Below are positions 42,066 to 52,789 of a stretch of DNA of 64,000 nt, piece by piece (position 1 is the stretch's first letter; every line of letters starts with the position of its first letter). The DNA is from Bacteroidales bacterium (GTDB lineage Bacteria > Bacteroidota > Bacteroidia > Bacteroidales > UBA932). The notes beneath the pieces were generated by a model. That model had not been told where the DNA came from, did not search any database, and saw only the letters and a list, made by a program, of their open reading frames with translations. The stretch lies in the NCBI GenBank assembly GCA_015060395.1, contig SUYP01000009.1, positions 1 to 64,000 of the forward strand, read 5' to 3'. Both the position numbers and the translations under genes were made by a program.

Positions 42066-43516
42066 CACCTGTTCCTCCTGAATATCATAGAGATGACCAC
42101 AAGGACCGGATATATCTCCACACGGCCGAGGAACATATCGAAAGCGTATATGAACTTTGCCATAGCCGGTTGGGCGGAATAATTGTCAAGACATCCCAGC
42201 TCTCCCAATCCAGGTCCGACACTACCTACGGAAGCGATCACTCCGGATACAGCCTCGGTCGCTTCGCATCCGCAGAGCATCACCGCAATTATCGAGATGA
42301 ATATGACTACGAAATAGACTACAATATACATCAGGACCGCACTTACTGCGCCATCGGCGAGATGATGTCCGCTAAGGCGGGTATGAGAAACCGATGACGG
42401 ATGAAGTCTGTGCTTTATCTCGTTTGATATGGCCTTGAATGCAATGAGAATCCTGTCCACCTTGATACCGCCGGTGGTGGAACCTGCACAACCGCACTGA
42501 AAAGAAGCAAAAAGCAGTACTACTCCGGCCAGCCAAGGCCATTCAGCATTGTCACAGATGGCGAATCCGGCCGTGGACATATAGCTGACAACAGTGAATG
42601 TAGAGTCCATAACCGCTCTTCCGAATGAATCATATCCTCCTTCCGTCAGCAACGAGAACATAATGAGAAGGGACATCACAGCTATCGACCCGAAATAATA
42701 TGCCGTAACGGAATTCTTGAATGGCTTGAAGGAGCGCGTTGCAAAAACAGCATAAATAAGGCCGAAATGCATAGCACAGAGAGCCATAAAGAACAGGACT
42801 ATAAAATTGATGGTATCGGACCCATAAGCCCCTATGGACAGGTTGCGTGTGCTGAATCCTCCTGTCGCTGCAATGCTGAAAGCGTGGTTCAAGGCATCGA
42901 AAAAAGGCATTCCGGCAGCCCACAGAGAAAGCAGGATAGCCGTGGTAAGCGACACATAGACCGTAGTGATGATCCAGACCACCTTCGAGGACTTGTACCT
43001 GTAGCCCTCCTTTGATAAGGAGGACATCTCCATATTAGTCAGTTTCAGACGGTATGGACTGGCATCAGGTATCACAAGCAGCAGAAACACCACGACTCCC
43101 AGACCTCCGATGAAATGGGTTGAAGAACGCCAGAAGAGGAGGCCCTTGGGAAGAGCCTCAATATCGTTCAATATGGTCGATCCCGTAGTAGTGAAGCCGG
43201 AAACGCTTTCAAACCAAGCATTTATAAAGGTGAATTCTCCGCCATACAATACGTATGGAAGCATACCGAATATGAAGGACAGAAGCCACGACAAGACTAT
43301 GGTAAGGAAGCCGTCCTTCAACGTGAGCGGCTGTCTGCCTCTGACAAAGATAAACGGGAATGCACCTACCAGAAGAGTTATTATGAAACTAATAAGCAAG
43401 GGACCGAATGCCTCGTCACGTCCGTTGACGATCGAAACGATCATCGACAGGAACATAAACAAGGCACTGACAAGAAGCGCCTTTCCGACATTGGTCGATA
43501 TTGCCTTTACGTTCAT
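42065..43516 (-). CDS. TrkH-family potassium uptake protein
   Basis: 483 residues with the TrkH/KtrB layout of repeated membrane-pore-membrane units. Selectivity-filter-like segments are seen as SGFTTTGST, ATGGFSTRN, MSTAGFA and SVGSVGPGLG. It moves K+ across the inner membrane; a TrkA partner is not in the window. It starts at the last base of the preceding gene's stop (TAATG) and ends overlapping the RecD-like gene. Confidence 0.92.
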   Translation of the reverse strand: MNVKAISTNVGKALLVSALFMFLSMIVSIVNGRDEAFGPLLISFIITLLVGAFPFIFVRGRQPLTLKDGFLTIVLSWLLSFIFGMLPYVLYGGEFTFINAWFESVSGFTTTGSTILNDIEALPKGLLFWRSSTHFIGGLGVVVFLLLVIPDASPYRLKLTNMEMSSLSKEGYRYKSSKVVWIITTVYVSLTTAILLSLWAAGMPFFDALNHAFSIAATGGFSTRNLSIGAYGSDTINFIVLFFMALCAMHFGLIYAVFATRSFKPFKNSVTAYYFGSIAVMSLLIMFSLLTEGGYDSFGRAVMDSTFTVVSYMSTAGFAICDNAEWPWLAGVVLLFASFQCGCAGSTTGGIKVDRILIAFKAISNEIKHRLHPSSVSHTRLSGHHLADGAVSAVLMYIVVYFVVIFISIIAVMLCGCEATEAVSGVIASVGSVGPGLGELGCLDNYSAQPAMAKFIYAFDMFLGRVEIYPVLVVISMIFRRNR

Positions 43517-44379
43517 TATTCAGCAGTAAGATCGGATATGTTCTGGATCAGCCTCTCGCGCTCGTCTCTGAGATTCTTGACTCTGCGCTTGAATTCGACA
43601 TTCTCGTCTATGAGTTCTGTCAGGCCTGAATTGATGTTGGCAAGCTGGTCGTCGCCATCGAAGTCATATATATATCTTCGGCCGGACAGCCTGTAGCTGT
43701 CTATGCCGTCCGACATCCTGTATATAGGCTTAACATAATAAACCATCGTAAAATAGAGAAGGAGCACTATCAGCAGCAGTCCGGCACCCACAGAAACGAC
43801 ACCAGGGATGATGCTTCTGTAGAAACCGGCATCAAAGTCGGCTGAGTTCTTCTTAAGTTCCTCGTGAATCACTTCATTGAGTGAATTGAGATCCTGGCGA
43901 AGCTTGGTATATCGTGGCTGGAGGCTGCCGAAGAACCACTCTCCGGTATCGACACTGTCGGCAAGGAAGACCTCGTCGAACTTCAGCGATGTCTTCATAA
44001 ATGCATCGAAGGACATAGCCACGGAATCCACTTTCGGCAGCATCTTATGCGAAGTGAACGAACTTCTGAGAGAGTCGGACTGGGCATTGAAATATGCCAG
44101 ATTGAAGTCGGGCATCAGGGAAATGTCATTCTGGACAACGACCGCAAGCATCTGGTCATTATATTCCTGAGTGATGTCGGCAAGCTTCTGCGACAGATTG
44201 ATGCTCTTTATGTTGGAAGCGATGAGTTCGGACACATAGTCACTCATCCTGCGGTATTCGAGGATGGAAATCACACCCGAAAGCAACAGGATCATCGCAA
44301 GCGAACCGAGGCTGAAGAAGAGTTTCTTCTTCATTGACGGTTTTTGCTCTCTCTTTCTTTTAAATAGTCCACGTGCCAT
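43516..44379 (-). CDS. Two-helix membrane protein resembling a sensor without a kinase domain
   Basis: 287 residues. A cationic N-terminus, membrane helix 1 (about 19-41), a helical periplasmic region (about 42-190) rich in coiled-coil pattern, and membrane helix 2 (about 191-214) are followed by a HAMP-like segment (VKPIYRMSDGIDSYRLSG) and a final coiled coil ending RERLIQNISDLTAE. It stops where a histidine kinase would begin its phospho-acceptor helix. Tight overlap with trkH suggests a role in K+ transport, which is inference. Confidence 0.65.
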   Translation of the reverse strand: MARGLFKRKREQKPSMKKKLFFSLGSLAMILLLSGVISILEYRRMSDYVSELIASNIKSINLSQKLADITQEYNDQMLAVVVQNDISLMPDFNLAYFNAQSDSLRSSFTSHKMLPKVDSVAMSFDAFMKTSLKFDEVFLADSVDTGEWFFGSLQPRYTKLRQDLNSLNEVIHEELKKNSADFDAGFYRSIIPGVVSVGAGLLLIVLLLYFTMVYYVKPIYRMSDGIDSYRLSGRRYIYDFDGDDQLANINSGLTELIDENVEFKRRVKNLRDERERLIQNISDLTAE

Positions 44380-44460
44380 TGCCAGCTATTTTATACAACT
44401 TACAAATATAATGGATTTTTCTTATATTAGCAGGCGCAAACCACATAATAGACAGAAAGT

Positions 44461-46890
44461 ATGAGACCTATTTCACTTCTATATTCAATGTCCGTACTAT
44501 CCCTGGCAATATGCTGCACCGGCACCACGGAGCAACAGGATCAGTTCTCACCGGAACATATCCTATGGTATGACGAGCCCGCTTCATTGTGGGAGGAGAC
44601 ACTTCCATTGGGAAACGGACGTCTGGGTATGATGCCTGACGGAGGAATCGCAAAGGAGAGGATAGTATTGAACGAGATATCGATGTGGAGCGGAAGCGAG
44701 GCTGACTACTCCAATCCTGATGCTGCCGAGAGCCTTCCTCAGATACGCGGACTGCTGATGGAGGGCAGGAATGCTGATGCCCAGGAAATTATGTACGAGC
44801 GCTTCGTACCGAAGAAGCCTTCCGACGGAGGGACATACGGAGGTTATCAGACCTTGGGAGATCTGACTGTCACATATAACGAAACTAATGACAGTACCGG
44901 CTACAGAAGATGGCTTGACCTGCGTACCGCAACTGCATATACGGAATATGGCAGCGACGGATGCAGACAGCACAGAAAATACTATGTATCAAAAGATTGC
45001 GATGCTATGATCGTCGAAATAGGAAGTGATCTTGAGGCATCCGTATCATTCAGCGTGGAATTGACACGAGAGCAAAACTGTCTCGTAGAAACCAGTCCGG
45101 AAGGCTATCTGAAGATCGGAGGTACCCTGGACAGCGGAACAGAAAATCCAGGAACAAGATACTCCGCATACGCCACAGTCATCACCGAGGGAGAACAGAG
45201 CAGCCAGCATACCGGCGGCAATTCAATATGCGTATCAGAAGCAGATAAGGCCTGGATCATAATATCGGCCGCCACCGACTATTTCTATGGAGAGGAGTAT
45301 GACACTGCGGCAAAAGAAAAGATACAGGAAATATCGGCAGGATTCGATCCTGACCGTCTCTGGAACTCATCGGTAAAGGCTCATCAGGAACTCTACAGCA
45401 GGGCCGGGCTTCATTTCGAATCTGATGGCCAGACATCCTGCCTCCCTACCGACGAAAGGCTTTATGCATATAAAGAGGGCAATGCAGACAACGCCCTGGC
45501 CTCACTCTATTACAATTACGGACGTTATCTTCTGATCAGCAGCACCCGCGAAGGAAGCCTGCCTCCAAATCTTCAGGGACTCTGGGCAAATACTTACCAG
45601 ACCCCTTGGAACGGAGACTACCACACAAATATCAACGTGCAGATGAACCACTGGATAGCCGAGCAGGGTAATCTGAGCGAGCTTCACCTCCCGCTTACAG
45701 AGCTGGTGCTCGATATGATACCAAGCGGAGAAAAGACTGCAAGAGATTTCTATGGCCAGCAGGCAAGAGGATGGGTGCAGCATATGATGACGAATATATG
45801 GAATTTCACAGCACCGGGCGAGCATCCGTCCTGGGGAGCCACCAACACAGGAGGAGCCTGGCTGTGCGACCATCTATGGGAGCATTTCGCCTACACCGGA
45901 GATATGGAATACCTTTCCAGAATATATCCGGCTCTGAAGGGAGCATCAGAATTCTTCCTTTCGACAATGATACGGGAGCCATCCCACGGCTACCTTGTCA
46001 CAGCGCCGTCATCCTCTCCGGAAAACTCTTTCTACGAAGACGGAAAGGCTGTCAGCATCTGTATGGGACCGACTATGGACACGCAGCTGGTACGTGAGCT
46101 CTTCCAGAACACAATCGACGCGGGAATTCTGCTTGACTCGACAGCACATCTGTCATTCTGCGACACTCTGGAAACGGCTCTGGAACAGCTTCCTCCACAC
46201 CAGATAAGCAAGGACGGGTATCTGATGGAATGGCTTGAAGACTATGAGGAAACCGACATTCATCACCGTCACATCTCGCATCTTTACGGCCTGCACCCGA
46301 GCAATCAGATATCTCCTCGACTCACTCCTGAGCTGGCCGAAGCCTGCAGAGTGACCCTCAACAGAAGGGGTGATGAGGCCACTGGATGGAGCAGAGCGTG
46401 GAAAATGAATTTCTGGGCACGTCTGGGTGATGGTGAAAGAGCATTGAAACTGTTCAGAAGTCTTCTTAACCCGGCCTGCGAGAACGGAGAGCCAAGCTGG
46501 CATATAAGCGGGACATATCCTAACCTGTTCTGTTCACATCCTCCGTTCCAGATTGACGGAAACTTCGGAGGTGCTGCAGGCATCGGAGAAATGCTTCTTC
46601 AGAGTCACGAAGGATATATCACCCTTCTTCCGGCTCTTCCTGTAGAATGGGCAGACGGTAGCTTCAAAGGGTTCAAAGCCAAGGGAGGATCAGAAATTGA
46701 CCTGGTCTGGAAGAATGGGAAGCCGGTGAAAATGAACATTACCGGAGGATGGGAACCTTGGGTGCAGATTCTTGTTCCAGAAGGAATGGAAGCATCGGTA
46801 AAAGGCTGTGAGTGCAGATATTGCGAGGATATCCTACAACTGCAGCTGTCTGAGGGCGAAAAAGCAGAAGTCAGGTTCCGGACTATCTAG
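44461..46890 (+). CDS. GH95 family alpha-L-fucosidase (or related L-galactosidase) lipoprotein
   Basis: 809 residues. The signal ends at AICC (lipidated cysteine about 18 or 19). The N-terminal beta domain opens [27 protein letters not shown], the family start. The (alpha/alpha)6 barrel has [83 protein letters not shown] and [16 protein letters not shown]95 enzymes remove alpha-1,2-linked L-fucose by inversion using paired acidic and asparagine residues. It stands alone, divergent from the sensor-TrkH-RecD operon, and its stop overlaps the convergent nucleotidyltransferase gene by 4 bases. Confidence 0.92.
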   Translation: MRPISLLYSMSVLSLAICCTGTTEQQDQFSPEHILWYDEPASLWEETLPLGNGRLGMMPDGGIAKERIVLNEISMWSGSEADYSNPDAAESLPQIRGLLMEGRNADAQEIMYERFVPKKPSDGGTYGGYQTLGDLTVTYNETNDSTGYRRWLDLRTATAYTEYGSDGCRQHRKYYVSKDCDAMIVEIGSDLEASVSFSVELTREQNCLVETSPEGYLKIGGTLDSGTENPGTRYSAYATVITEGEQSSQHTGGNSICVSEADKAWIIISAATDYFYGEEYDTAAKEKIQEISAGFDPDRLWNSSVKAHQELYSRAGLHFESDGQTSCLPTDERLYAYKEGNADNALASLYYNYGRYLLISSTREGSLPPNLQGLWANTYQTPWNGDYHTNINVQMNHWIAEQGNLSELHLPLTELVLDMIPSGEKTARDFYGQQARGWVQHMMTNIWNFTAPGEHPSWGATNTGGAWLCDHLWEHFAYTGDMEYLSRIYPALKGASEFFLSTMIREPSHGYLVTAPSSSPENSFYEDGKAVSICMGPTMDTQLVRELFQNTIDAGILLDSTAHLSFCDTLETALEQLPPHQISKDGYLMEWLEDYEETDIHHRHISHLYGLHPSNQISPRLTPELAEACRVTLNRRGDEATGWSRAWKMNFWARLGDGERALKLFRSLLNPACENGEPSWHISGTYPNLFCSHPPFQIDGNFGGAAGIGEMLLQSHEGYITLLPALPVEWADGSFKGFKAKGGSEIDLVWKNGKPVKMNITGGWEPWVQILVPEGMEASVKGCECRYCEDILQLQLSEGEKAEVRFRTI

Positions 46891-48017
46891 CGCCCGAACC
46901 TGATCTTTGCGTCGTTCCAGACTTTGGCAAAACCGTTGCTGATGGTATGCCATATCTGCCTGAAGGAATGTCGGGGGAAAAGGAAAAGAAGTCCGAAGCT
47001 TCTGCCGATGTGAGCTCCCATTGCACGGGCCTTGTTCAGAATATATATTCTGCCACGGTTCTTATACACCCCTCTTTCCTGACCGAAATTTCCTTCATCA
47101 AGGATACGTTCAACGATTTTCGGAGCCTTATGGCCGCGGGAAGATTCATAGAAAGGAAATTCTTCTGCCGGCATACCCAGATATGTCACGAGAACACAGC
47201 CGAAATCCTGCCACGGCTCCAGCATATCGAGAGACTCAAGAATATTTTTCAGACTATCCTTGTCAATGAATTCCCCTCTTGAATGCAAGAAAAGCATCCA
47301 GTCGCTAAGATGCCTCATTCCCAGACCGTTAATAAGGAAATGATGGAAGAGATGACTGAATATATAGAAGGCATTATAATCGTCTGATGCCGTATTCACA
47401 GCCACTCCGTTGAATTCTATCGGAACCAGGCCCTTGTTCAATCCACTCAGCGAGACCTCCTGATATATGCGGTCAAGGCTGGCAGTAGGATATCTGTCGG
47501 TATATCTGTGAACTTCCACAGCGATCTTTCCAATATAAAGATCATAATGCTTGCCCACTTCAAGAGCCTTCCGGTCATCTATTGAGGAAGCCAGAGGCTT
47601 GAGGACATCGTATGTGTCTCCATATTTCTCCAGCCCTACATAAAGGTCTATATCGCCGCACTGACGCAGCTCAGGCTTCGGATAATAATATGCAAGTCCC
47701 TGACCCTTAAGAAGAACTGAACGGATACCAGCCTCATCCAGTTCTCCGACAACCTTGACAAGCACTCCATTCAGCTTGCCGTGGGTCATCATATTAGCCA
47801 TTATGAAGGTCTTTATCCTGGCCTTGAGCTCAGCAGGAATACGGGAAGAGATATTGCTGTCATTCAGCATCCTGTCCCCTACTACCCCGAGCACGGACTG
47901 ACTCTTGGCAAGACGGGCCACCTTGCCCCACTCGTCAAATCCTTCCGGGACCTCTGGAGATGTGCCCCAGAGTCCGCTTCTGAGCAAAGAAAAGAATACC
48001 TCCTCGTGGCTCTGCAT
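46887..48017 (-). CDS. Nucleotidyltransferase-like protein (NTP_transf_5 family)
   Basis: 376 residues. The core is [27 protein letters not shown] (about 117-145; GDIDL carries the metal-binding aspartates), followed by [10 protein letters not shown] and [23 protein letters not shown]. Proteins of this family lie in polysaccharide or export clusters in Bacteroidota, with no settled function. It is last in the leftward surface-polysaccharide direction, 2 bases after the aminotransferase gene. Confidence 0.78.
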   Translation of the reverse strand: MQSHEEVFFSLLRSGLWGTSPEVPEGFDEWGKVARLAKSQSVLGVVGDRMLNDSNISSRIPAELKARIKTFIMANMMTHGKLNGVLVKVVGELDEAGIRSVLLKGQGLAYYYPKPELRQCGDIDLYVGLEKYGDTYDVLKPLASSIDDRKALEVGKHYDLYIGKIAVEVHRYTDRYPTASLDRIYQEVSLSGLNKGLVPIEFNGVAVNTASDDYNAFYIFSHLFHHFLINGLGMRHLSDWMLFLHSRGEFIDKDSLKNILESLDMLEPWQDFGCVLVTYLGMPAEEFPFYESSRGHKAPKIVERILDEGNFGQERGVYKNRGRIYILNKARAMGAHIGRSFGLLFLFPRHSFRQIWHTISNGFAKVWNDAKIRFGR

Positions 48018-48019
48018 AA

Positions 48020-49219
48020 TTATCTGTCCAATGAATTATATTTCTCCAAAGCCTTCTCCAGCACCACAAGAGCCCTCTTGAGATCAGTCTGATTAAGGAC
48101 GTATGCGATTCTGACTTCATTACGCCCGAGTCCCGGAGTCGAATAGAAGCCGCTTGCCGGAGCCATCATCACGGTCTCCCCTTCATAATCGAAGTCGCTC
48201 AGACACCAGGCGCAGAAATCGTCCGCATTATCCACAGGAAGGCTGGCAACGGTATAGAATGCTCCCATAGGGATCGGAGAATATACTCCAGGTATCTTGT
48301 TCAGGCCATCAACGAGGCATTTCCTGCGGGCAACATATTCTTCATACACTTCAGTAGAATATTCTACCGTATCCTCAATCGAAGCCTCTGCAATGATCTG
48401 GCCGATGAGCGGCGGGCTGAGACGTGCCTGACAGAACTTCATAACAGCCTTGCGGACCTCAGTATTCTTGGTAACAAGGGCTCCGATCCTGATGCCGCAC
48501 TCGGAATATCTCTTTGATACAGAATCAATCAGGACCACATTTTCCTCAATGCCTTCAAGATGGCAGGCTGATATATATGGCGAACCGGTATAGATGAATT
48601 CCCTGTAAACTTCATCCGAGAAAAGATAGAGGTCGTGCTTCTTGACGATGTCCCGTATCTGGTTCATCTCTGCACGGGTATAAAGATAACCGGTAGGATT
48701 GTTCGGGTTGCAGATCAGTATAGCCTTGGTGCGGTCGGTGATGAGCTTCTCGAACTCTTCGACAGGAGGGAGGGCAAATCCGGTCTCGATGGAAGACGGC
48801 ACGGACTTGATGACTGCTCCTGCGGATACGGCAAATGCCATATAATTGGCGTATGCCGGCTCCGGCACAATGATCTCGTCTCCCGGATTCAGACAAGACA
48901 GAAAGGCGAAAAGAACAGCCTCGGAGCCGCCTGTAGTCACAATGATATCGTCCGGAACAAGCTCGATATTGTACTTGTGATAATACTTCACAAGCTTTTC
49001 CCTGAGCGACAGGAAGCCTGAGCTCGGGCTGTACTCCAAGACCTTACGGTCAATGCTCTTCATCACGTCAAGAGCTTTCTGAGGAGTCGGAAGATCGGGC
49101 TGGCCGATATTAAGATGATATACTTTTATTCCTCTGGCCTTTGCATCATTCGCCAGCGGAGTCAGTTTTCTGATAGGTGATGAGGGCATCGCACACCCTC
49201 TGTTGGAAATACTTGGCAT
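48020..49219 (-). CDS. PLP-dependent aminotransferase (class I/II, aspartate aminotransferase-like)
   Basis: 399 residues, cytoplasmic. The family start MPSISNRGCAMPSSPIRKL is kept, then HLNIGQPDLPTP, the ICNPNNPTGYLY substrate loop, the DEVYREFIY strand, the PLP lysine in SVSKRYSECGIRIG (about 233-246), and a C-terminal RIAYV arginine site. This branch transfers amino groups between aspartate or other amino acids and 2-oxoglutarate. It may be a housekeeping enzyme rather than part of sugar synthesis. A TATCTTTG -7-like element (minus strand, 49249-49242) precedes it. Confidence 0.88.
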   Translation of the reverse strand: MPSISNRGCAMPSSPIRKLTPLANDAKARGIKVYHLNIGQPDLPTPQKALDVMKSIDRKVLEYSPSSGFLSLREKLVKYYHKYNIELVPDDIIVTTGGSEAVLFAFLSCLNPGDEIIVPEPAYANYMAFAVSAGAVIKSVPSSIETGFALPPVEEFEKLITDRTKAILICNPNNPTGYLYTRAEMNQIRDIVKKHDLYLFSDEVYREFIYTGSPYISACHLEGIEENVVLIDSVSKRYSECGIRIGALVTKNTEVRKAVMKFCQARLSPPLIGQIIAEASIEDTVEYSTEVYEEYVARRKCLVDGLNKIPGVYSPIPMGAFYTVASLPVDNADDFCAWCLSDFDYEGETVMMAPASGFYSTPGLGRNEVRIAYVLNQTDLKRALVVLEKALEKYNSLDR

Positions 49220-49250
49220 ACACTACTTACTAATTCGGGTGCAAAGATAA

Positions 49251-50489
49251 TCAATCCCTGTTAAAGATATCCCTCGAATACACTTTATCTTTCACATCAT
49301 CAAGGACAGATTCATAACGGTTGGCTACAATTGCATCACTCATCTGCTTGAATTTCTCCAGATCATTCACCACAAGGCTTCCGAAGAAGGTGGTCCCGTC
49401 CTCAAGAGACGGCTCATAGACTATGACAGATGCACCCTTGGCCTTAACCCTCTTCATCACTCCCTGGATGGAGCTGTGACGGAAATTGTCTGAATTGGCT
49501 TTCATCGTAAGACGATATACACCCACCACACATTTCTTTTCCATAGCAACATCATATTCAGGACCTTCATAGTATGAGTAATATCCAGCTAGCTGAAGCA
49601 CCCTGTCAGCTATATAATCCTTGCGGGTACGGTTGCTTTCCACTATGGCCTTGACAAGATTCTGAGGAACATCCTCATAGTTTGCGAGAAGCTGCTTCGT
49701 ATCCTTAGGCAGACAGTATCCGCCATAGCCGAACGATGGATTGTTATAATGGTCGCCGATACGAGGATCCAAGCAGACGCCACCGATTATCGCCTGAGTA
49801 TCAAGGCCTTTCATTTCAGCGTATGTATCCAGTTCATTGAAATACGAGACGCGGAGAGCAAGATATGTATTTGCAAAAAGCTTGACAGCCTCAGCTTCTG
49901 TAAAACCCATTATGAGCTTCTTGACATCCTGCTTAAGGGCACCTTCCTGAAGCAGATCCGCAAACCTCTCCGCAGCAGCGACCAGACGGGGATCATCAAG
50001 ATCGGTACCGACTACGATCCTGCTAGGATAGAGATTGTCATAAAGGGCGCGAGATTCACGAAGGAACTCCGGACTGAACATTATGTTCCTGCTGCCTGTC
50101 CTTTCGCGAAGAGACGCTGTAAATCCGACAGGTATCGTTGACTTGATGACCATAAAGGCATCGGGATTGACCGTCATCACCTTTTCGACGACATTCTCCA
50201 CTGCGGATGTATCGAAAAAGTTCTTCTTCGGGTCATAATTGGTCGGCGCCGCGATTATCACCAGTTCCGCATCCTTGTAAGCAGCCTCGGCATCGAGAGT
50301 CGCCGTAAGGTCAAGTTCCTTTTCGGCGAAGAACTTCTCTATATATTCGTCCTGTATAGGAGATTGTCTCCTGTTGATCAGGTCCACCTTCTCGGGAACT
50401 ATATCGACCGCCTTGACACTATGCTTCCGGGACAGAAGCGTCGCCATCGAAAGGCCCACATAACCCGTTCCTGCTACTGCTATCTTCAT
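49251..50489 (-). CDS. ugd: UDP-glucose 6-dehydrogenase
   Basis: 412 residues. N-terminal NAD site [45 protein letters not shown] and the catalytic cysteine in [15 protein letters not shown] follow, typical of the short Ugd form of O-antigen clusters (KfiD-like). It makes UDP-glucuronate. 6 bases after manC. Confidence 0.9.
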   Translation of the reverse strand: MKIAVAGTGYVGLSMATLLSRKHSVKAVDIVPEKVDLINRRQSPIQDEYIEKFFAEKELDLTATLDAEAAYKDAELVIIAAPTNYDPKKNFFDTSAVENVVEKVMTVNPDAFMVIKSTIPVGFTASLRERTGSRNIMFSPEFLRESRALYDNLYPSRIVVGTDLDDPRLVAAAERFADLLQEGALKQDVKKLIMGFTEAEAVKLFANTYLALRVSYFNELDTYAEMKGLDTQAIIGGVCLDPRIGDHYNNPSFGYGGYCLPKDTKQLLANYEDVPQNLVKAIVESNRTRKDYIADRVLQLAGYYSYYEGPEYDVAMEKKCVVGVYRLTMKANSDNFRHSSIQGVMKRVKAKGASVIVYEPSLEDGTTFFGSLVVNDLEKFKQMSDAIVANRYESVLDDVKDKVYSRDIFNRD

Positions 50490-50495
50490 AATTCC

Positions 50496-51542
50496 TTATT
50501 TCTGAAATTCCTTGATACGTTGTTCCTCGCTCATACGGCAGATGAGGATTCTTCCCTCACGTTCCACCACAATGCTGTCCTCTATGCCCTCCAGCACCAC
50601 GCTGGATGCATTTGGAGCGTGAACTATACAGCCCTTGCATTCATACAGATGGACATTCTTTCCCACGACCGCATTACCGTTCTCATCGTGAGGCAGAAGA
50701 GTCCACAAAGATCCCCAGGTACCCACATCACTCCAGCCGAAATCAGATGGATAGGTATATATATAATCCGCCTTCTCCATTACTGCATAATCGATGGATA
50801 TCTTCTCACAAGTCGGGAATACCTCCCCCACAACCTTCTTTTCATCTGCAGTATAGAACGCCTTAGCCATAGTGTCCATCTTGGCGGCAAGTTCAGGAGC
50901 GAACCTCCTCAACGATCCGACAATGGTATCCACATTCCAGATGAAGATTCCGGCATTCCACAGATAAGTGCCGGCATCCAGATACTTCTGTGCGGTCTCT
51001 GCGTCCGGCTTCTCCCGGAATGACTCTACGGCACATATCTCCGAGCCGGCAATCTGCTCACCTGCGGCGATATAGCCATATCCGGTCTCCGGCCTCGTCG
51101 GCTTTATACCCAAGGTGACTATACGCTCTCCTTCCGAGGCAAATGACAGAGCTCCGCGGATGATCCTTCTGAATTCATCCACATTGATGACCAGGGCATC
51201 AGATGGAGTCACGACAATATTGGCCTCCGGACATCCGGCCATAATCTTCCAGCAGGCGTATGCTATGCAGGGAGCCGTATTGCGGGCACAAGGCTCAGCA
51301 AGAATATTGCTTTCAGGAATCTCAGGGATCTGCGAACGTATGATTCCGACATAGTCCTCGCTTGTCACGACCCACATATTCTCCAGGGGACACAATGGAG
51401 CAAAACGCTCCACCGTCATCTGTATCATCGTCCTGCCGCAGCCCATCACATCCACGAACTGCTTCGGATACTCAGGCGTACTCATCGGCCAGAACCGGCT
51501 TCCGATACCGCCGGCCATTATGACTATATGTGTAGTATTCAT
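50496..51542 (-). CDS. manC: Mannose-1-phosphate guanylyltransferase
   Basis: About 348 residues: VIMAGGIGSRFWPMS is the nucleotide-binding start, with PKQF, AEPCARNTAPCIAY, VTPSDALV, FREKPDAETAQKYL, LWNAGIFIW and DFGWSDVGTWGSLW. It makes GDP-mannose. It lacks the C-terminal isomerase domain of bifunctional ManC/AlgA enzymes. The start at 51542 overlaps the stop of the upstream gene (ATGA); longer in-frame starts at 51551 and 51566 are less likely. Confidence 0.92.
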   Translation of the reverse strand: MNTTHIVIMAGGIGSRFWPMSTPEYPKQFVDVMGCGRTMIQMTVERFAPLCPLENMWVVTSEDYVGIIRSQIPEIPESNILAEPCARNTAPCIAYACWKIMAGCPEANIVVTPSDALVINVDEFRRIIRGALSFASEGERIVTLGIKPTRPETGYGYIAAGEQIAGSEICAVESFREKPDAETAQKYLDAGTYLWNAGIFIWNVDTIVGSLRRFAPELAAKMDTMAKAFYTADEKKVVGEVFPTCEKISIDYAVMEKADYIYTYPSDFGWSDVGTWGSLWTLLPHDENGNAVVGKNVHLYECKGCIVHAPNASSVVLEGIEDSIVVEREGRILICRMSEEQRIKEFQK

Positions 51543-52729
51543 CTTTTCCATATACCTTTCAACCACAATTTCGGTTTTCCCACATCGACGAAACTCTCGG
51601 CGATCTCGTTATGCTGGCTCTGCAATCTGCGCACACGCGAGGAAATCAGCATATTAAGGAGAATCCAGGCCAGGATATCAGCTATGATCACGACATTGAT
51701 GTTCACCATCGCTATAAATGACAAGGAAACATTCATTGCAAAGAAGGCAAAAGACATTGCAAATATGATCCATCGGGTCTGTCTCATTGTATAGCCCAAT
51801 GCAAGGAACTTATGATGGATATGTCTTTTGTCAGGATAGAACGGGCTTCTGCCGTCACATATTCTGGCGAAGAACACACGGAAGACATCCATCACCGGTA
51901 CAAAGATGACAGAAATGGCATATACAAAGAGCATCTGGCCTGTCAGCGGTTCATCTTCCAGGAATTCATTGAAACAGCAAAGCTTTATTGCAAAGAATGC
52001 AATGATGAATCCCATTGTCAGAGACCCGGTATCTCCCATAAATATCTTCGTCTTGCCAGGTTTGCCGAGGGTGTTGTAAAGATAGAACATAAAAAGCACA
52101 CCTATCATCGACACTGTCAGCACCAGATTCATACTCATTTCCAGATAATTGAACATCAAGGCATATCCGATACAGCTCAAGATGCACAGGCCGGATGCAA
52201 GTCCGTCAATTCCGTCAATAAGGTTTATTGAATTGATGATGAACACGATTATGACGATGGTAAGCGGGACGCCTATAACCGGATGCAGGCTGTGGATGCC
52301 CAGGATGCCATAAAGATCTGATATATATAATCCCGAACAGCATATCAATAAAGCCGCCAGAATCTGGATAATGAATTTGCTTCCGTATGATACTCCGATG
52401 ACATCATCCATAATCCCGGCAAGATACAGCAGCACGCAACCGGCTGCAGCCATCATACTCTCAGTCATCGGCACATAGTACAGGCCGTGTATATCCGGAG
52501 GCAGGAGCCTGACCATAACCGCCACCACTATAAGCAGGGTGAACAAGATGGCAGGAAGGAAAGAAATGCCTCCCAATCTAGGAACATTTCCCTTATGCAC
52601 CTTTCGTCCGTCCTGGACATCAAAAAGATTGATCTTGTTGGCGACCTTCACAATGGAAGGAATCACAACAGCCACAAACACAAGACTGACCAAAAATACA
52701 GGTATATACCAAAGAATACTGAATTCCAT
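51539..52729 (-). CDS. Undecaprenyl-phosphate sugar-1-phosphate transferase (WecA/TagO/MraY-like)
   Basis: 396 residues, about 10-11 membrane helices. Family signatures: HKGNVPRLGGI, the paired AGIMDDVIGVSYG, NSINLIDGIDGLASG, KIFMGDTGSLTMG and the cytoplasmic HIHHK motif (PDKRHIHHKFLALG). It links GlcNAc-1-P or a related sugar phosphate to undecaprenyl phosphate and so starts the repeat unit of the surface glycan. Transcribed from WbuB; a TATCTTTG -7-like element lies at 52776-52769 (minus strand). Confidence 0.93.
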   Translation of the reverse strand: MEFSILWYIPVFLVSLVFVAVVIPSIVKVANKINLFDVQDGRKVHKGNVPRLGGISFLPAILFTLLIVVAVMVRLLPPDIHGLYYVPMTESMMAAAGCVLLYLAGIMDDVIGVSYGSKFIIQILAALLICCSGLYISDLYGILGIHSLHPVIGVPLTIVIIVFIINSINLIDGIDGLASGLCILSCIGYALMFNYLEMSMNLVLTVSMIGVLFMFYLYNTLGKPGKTKIFMGDTGSLTMGFIIAFFAIKLCCFNEFLEDEPLTGQMLFVYAISVIFVPVMDVFRVFFARICDGRSPFYPDKRHIHHKFLALGYTMRQTRWIIFAMSFAFFAMNVSLSFIAMVNINVVIIADILAWILLNMLISSRVRRLQSQHNEIAESFVDVGKPKLWLKGIWKR

Positions 52730-52789
52730 TTATAATCGTTTTTTTCGCGACCTAATCAGAAAGTGCGCCAAAGATACGAAATATTATCC

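Noticed and set aside
44403..44410. CAAATATA as promoter of the sensor-TrkH-RecD operon
   Set aside because: The -7 element matches, but no -33 box is found at 18-21 bases, so I did not list it as a feature.
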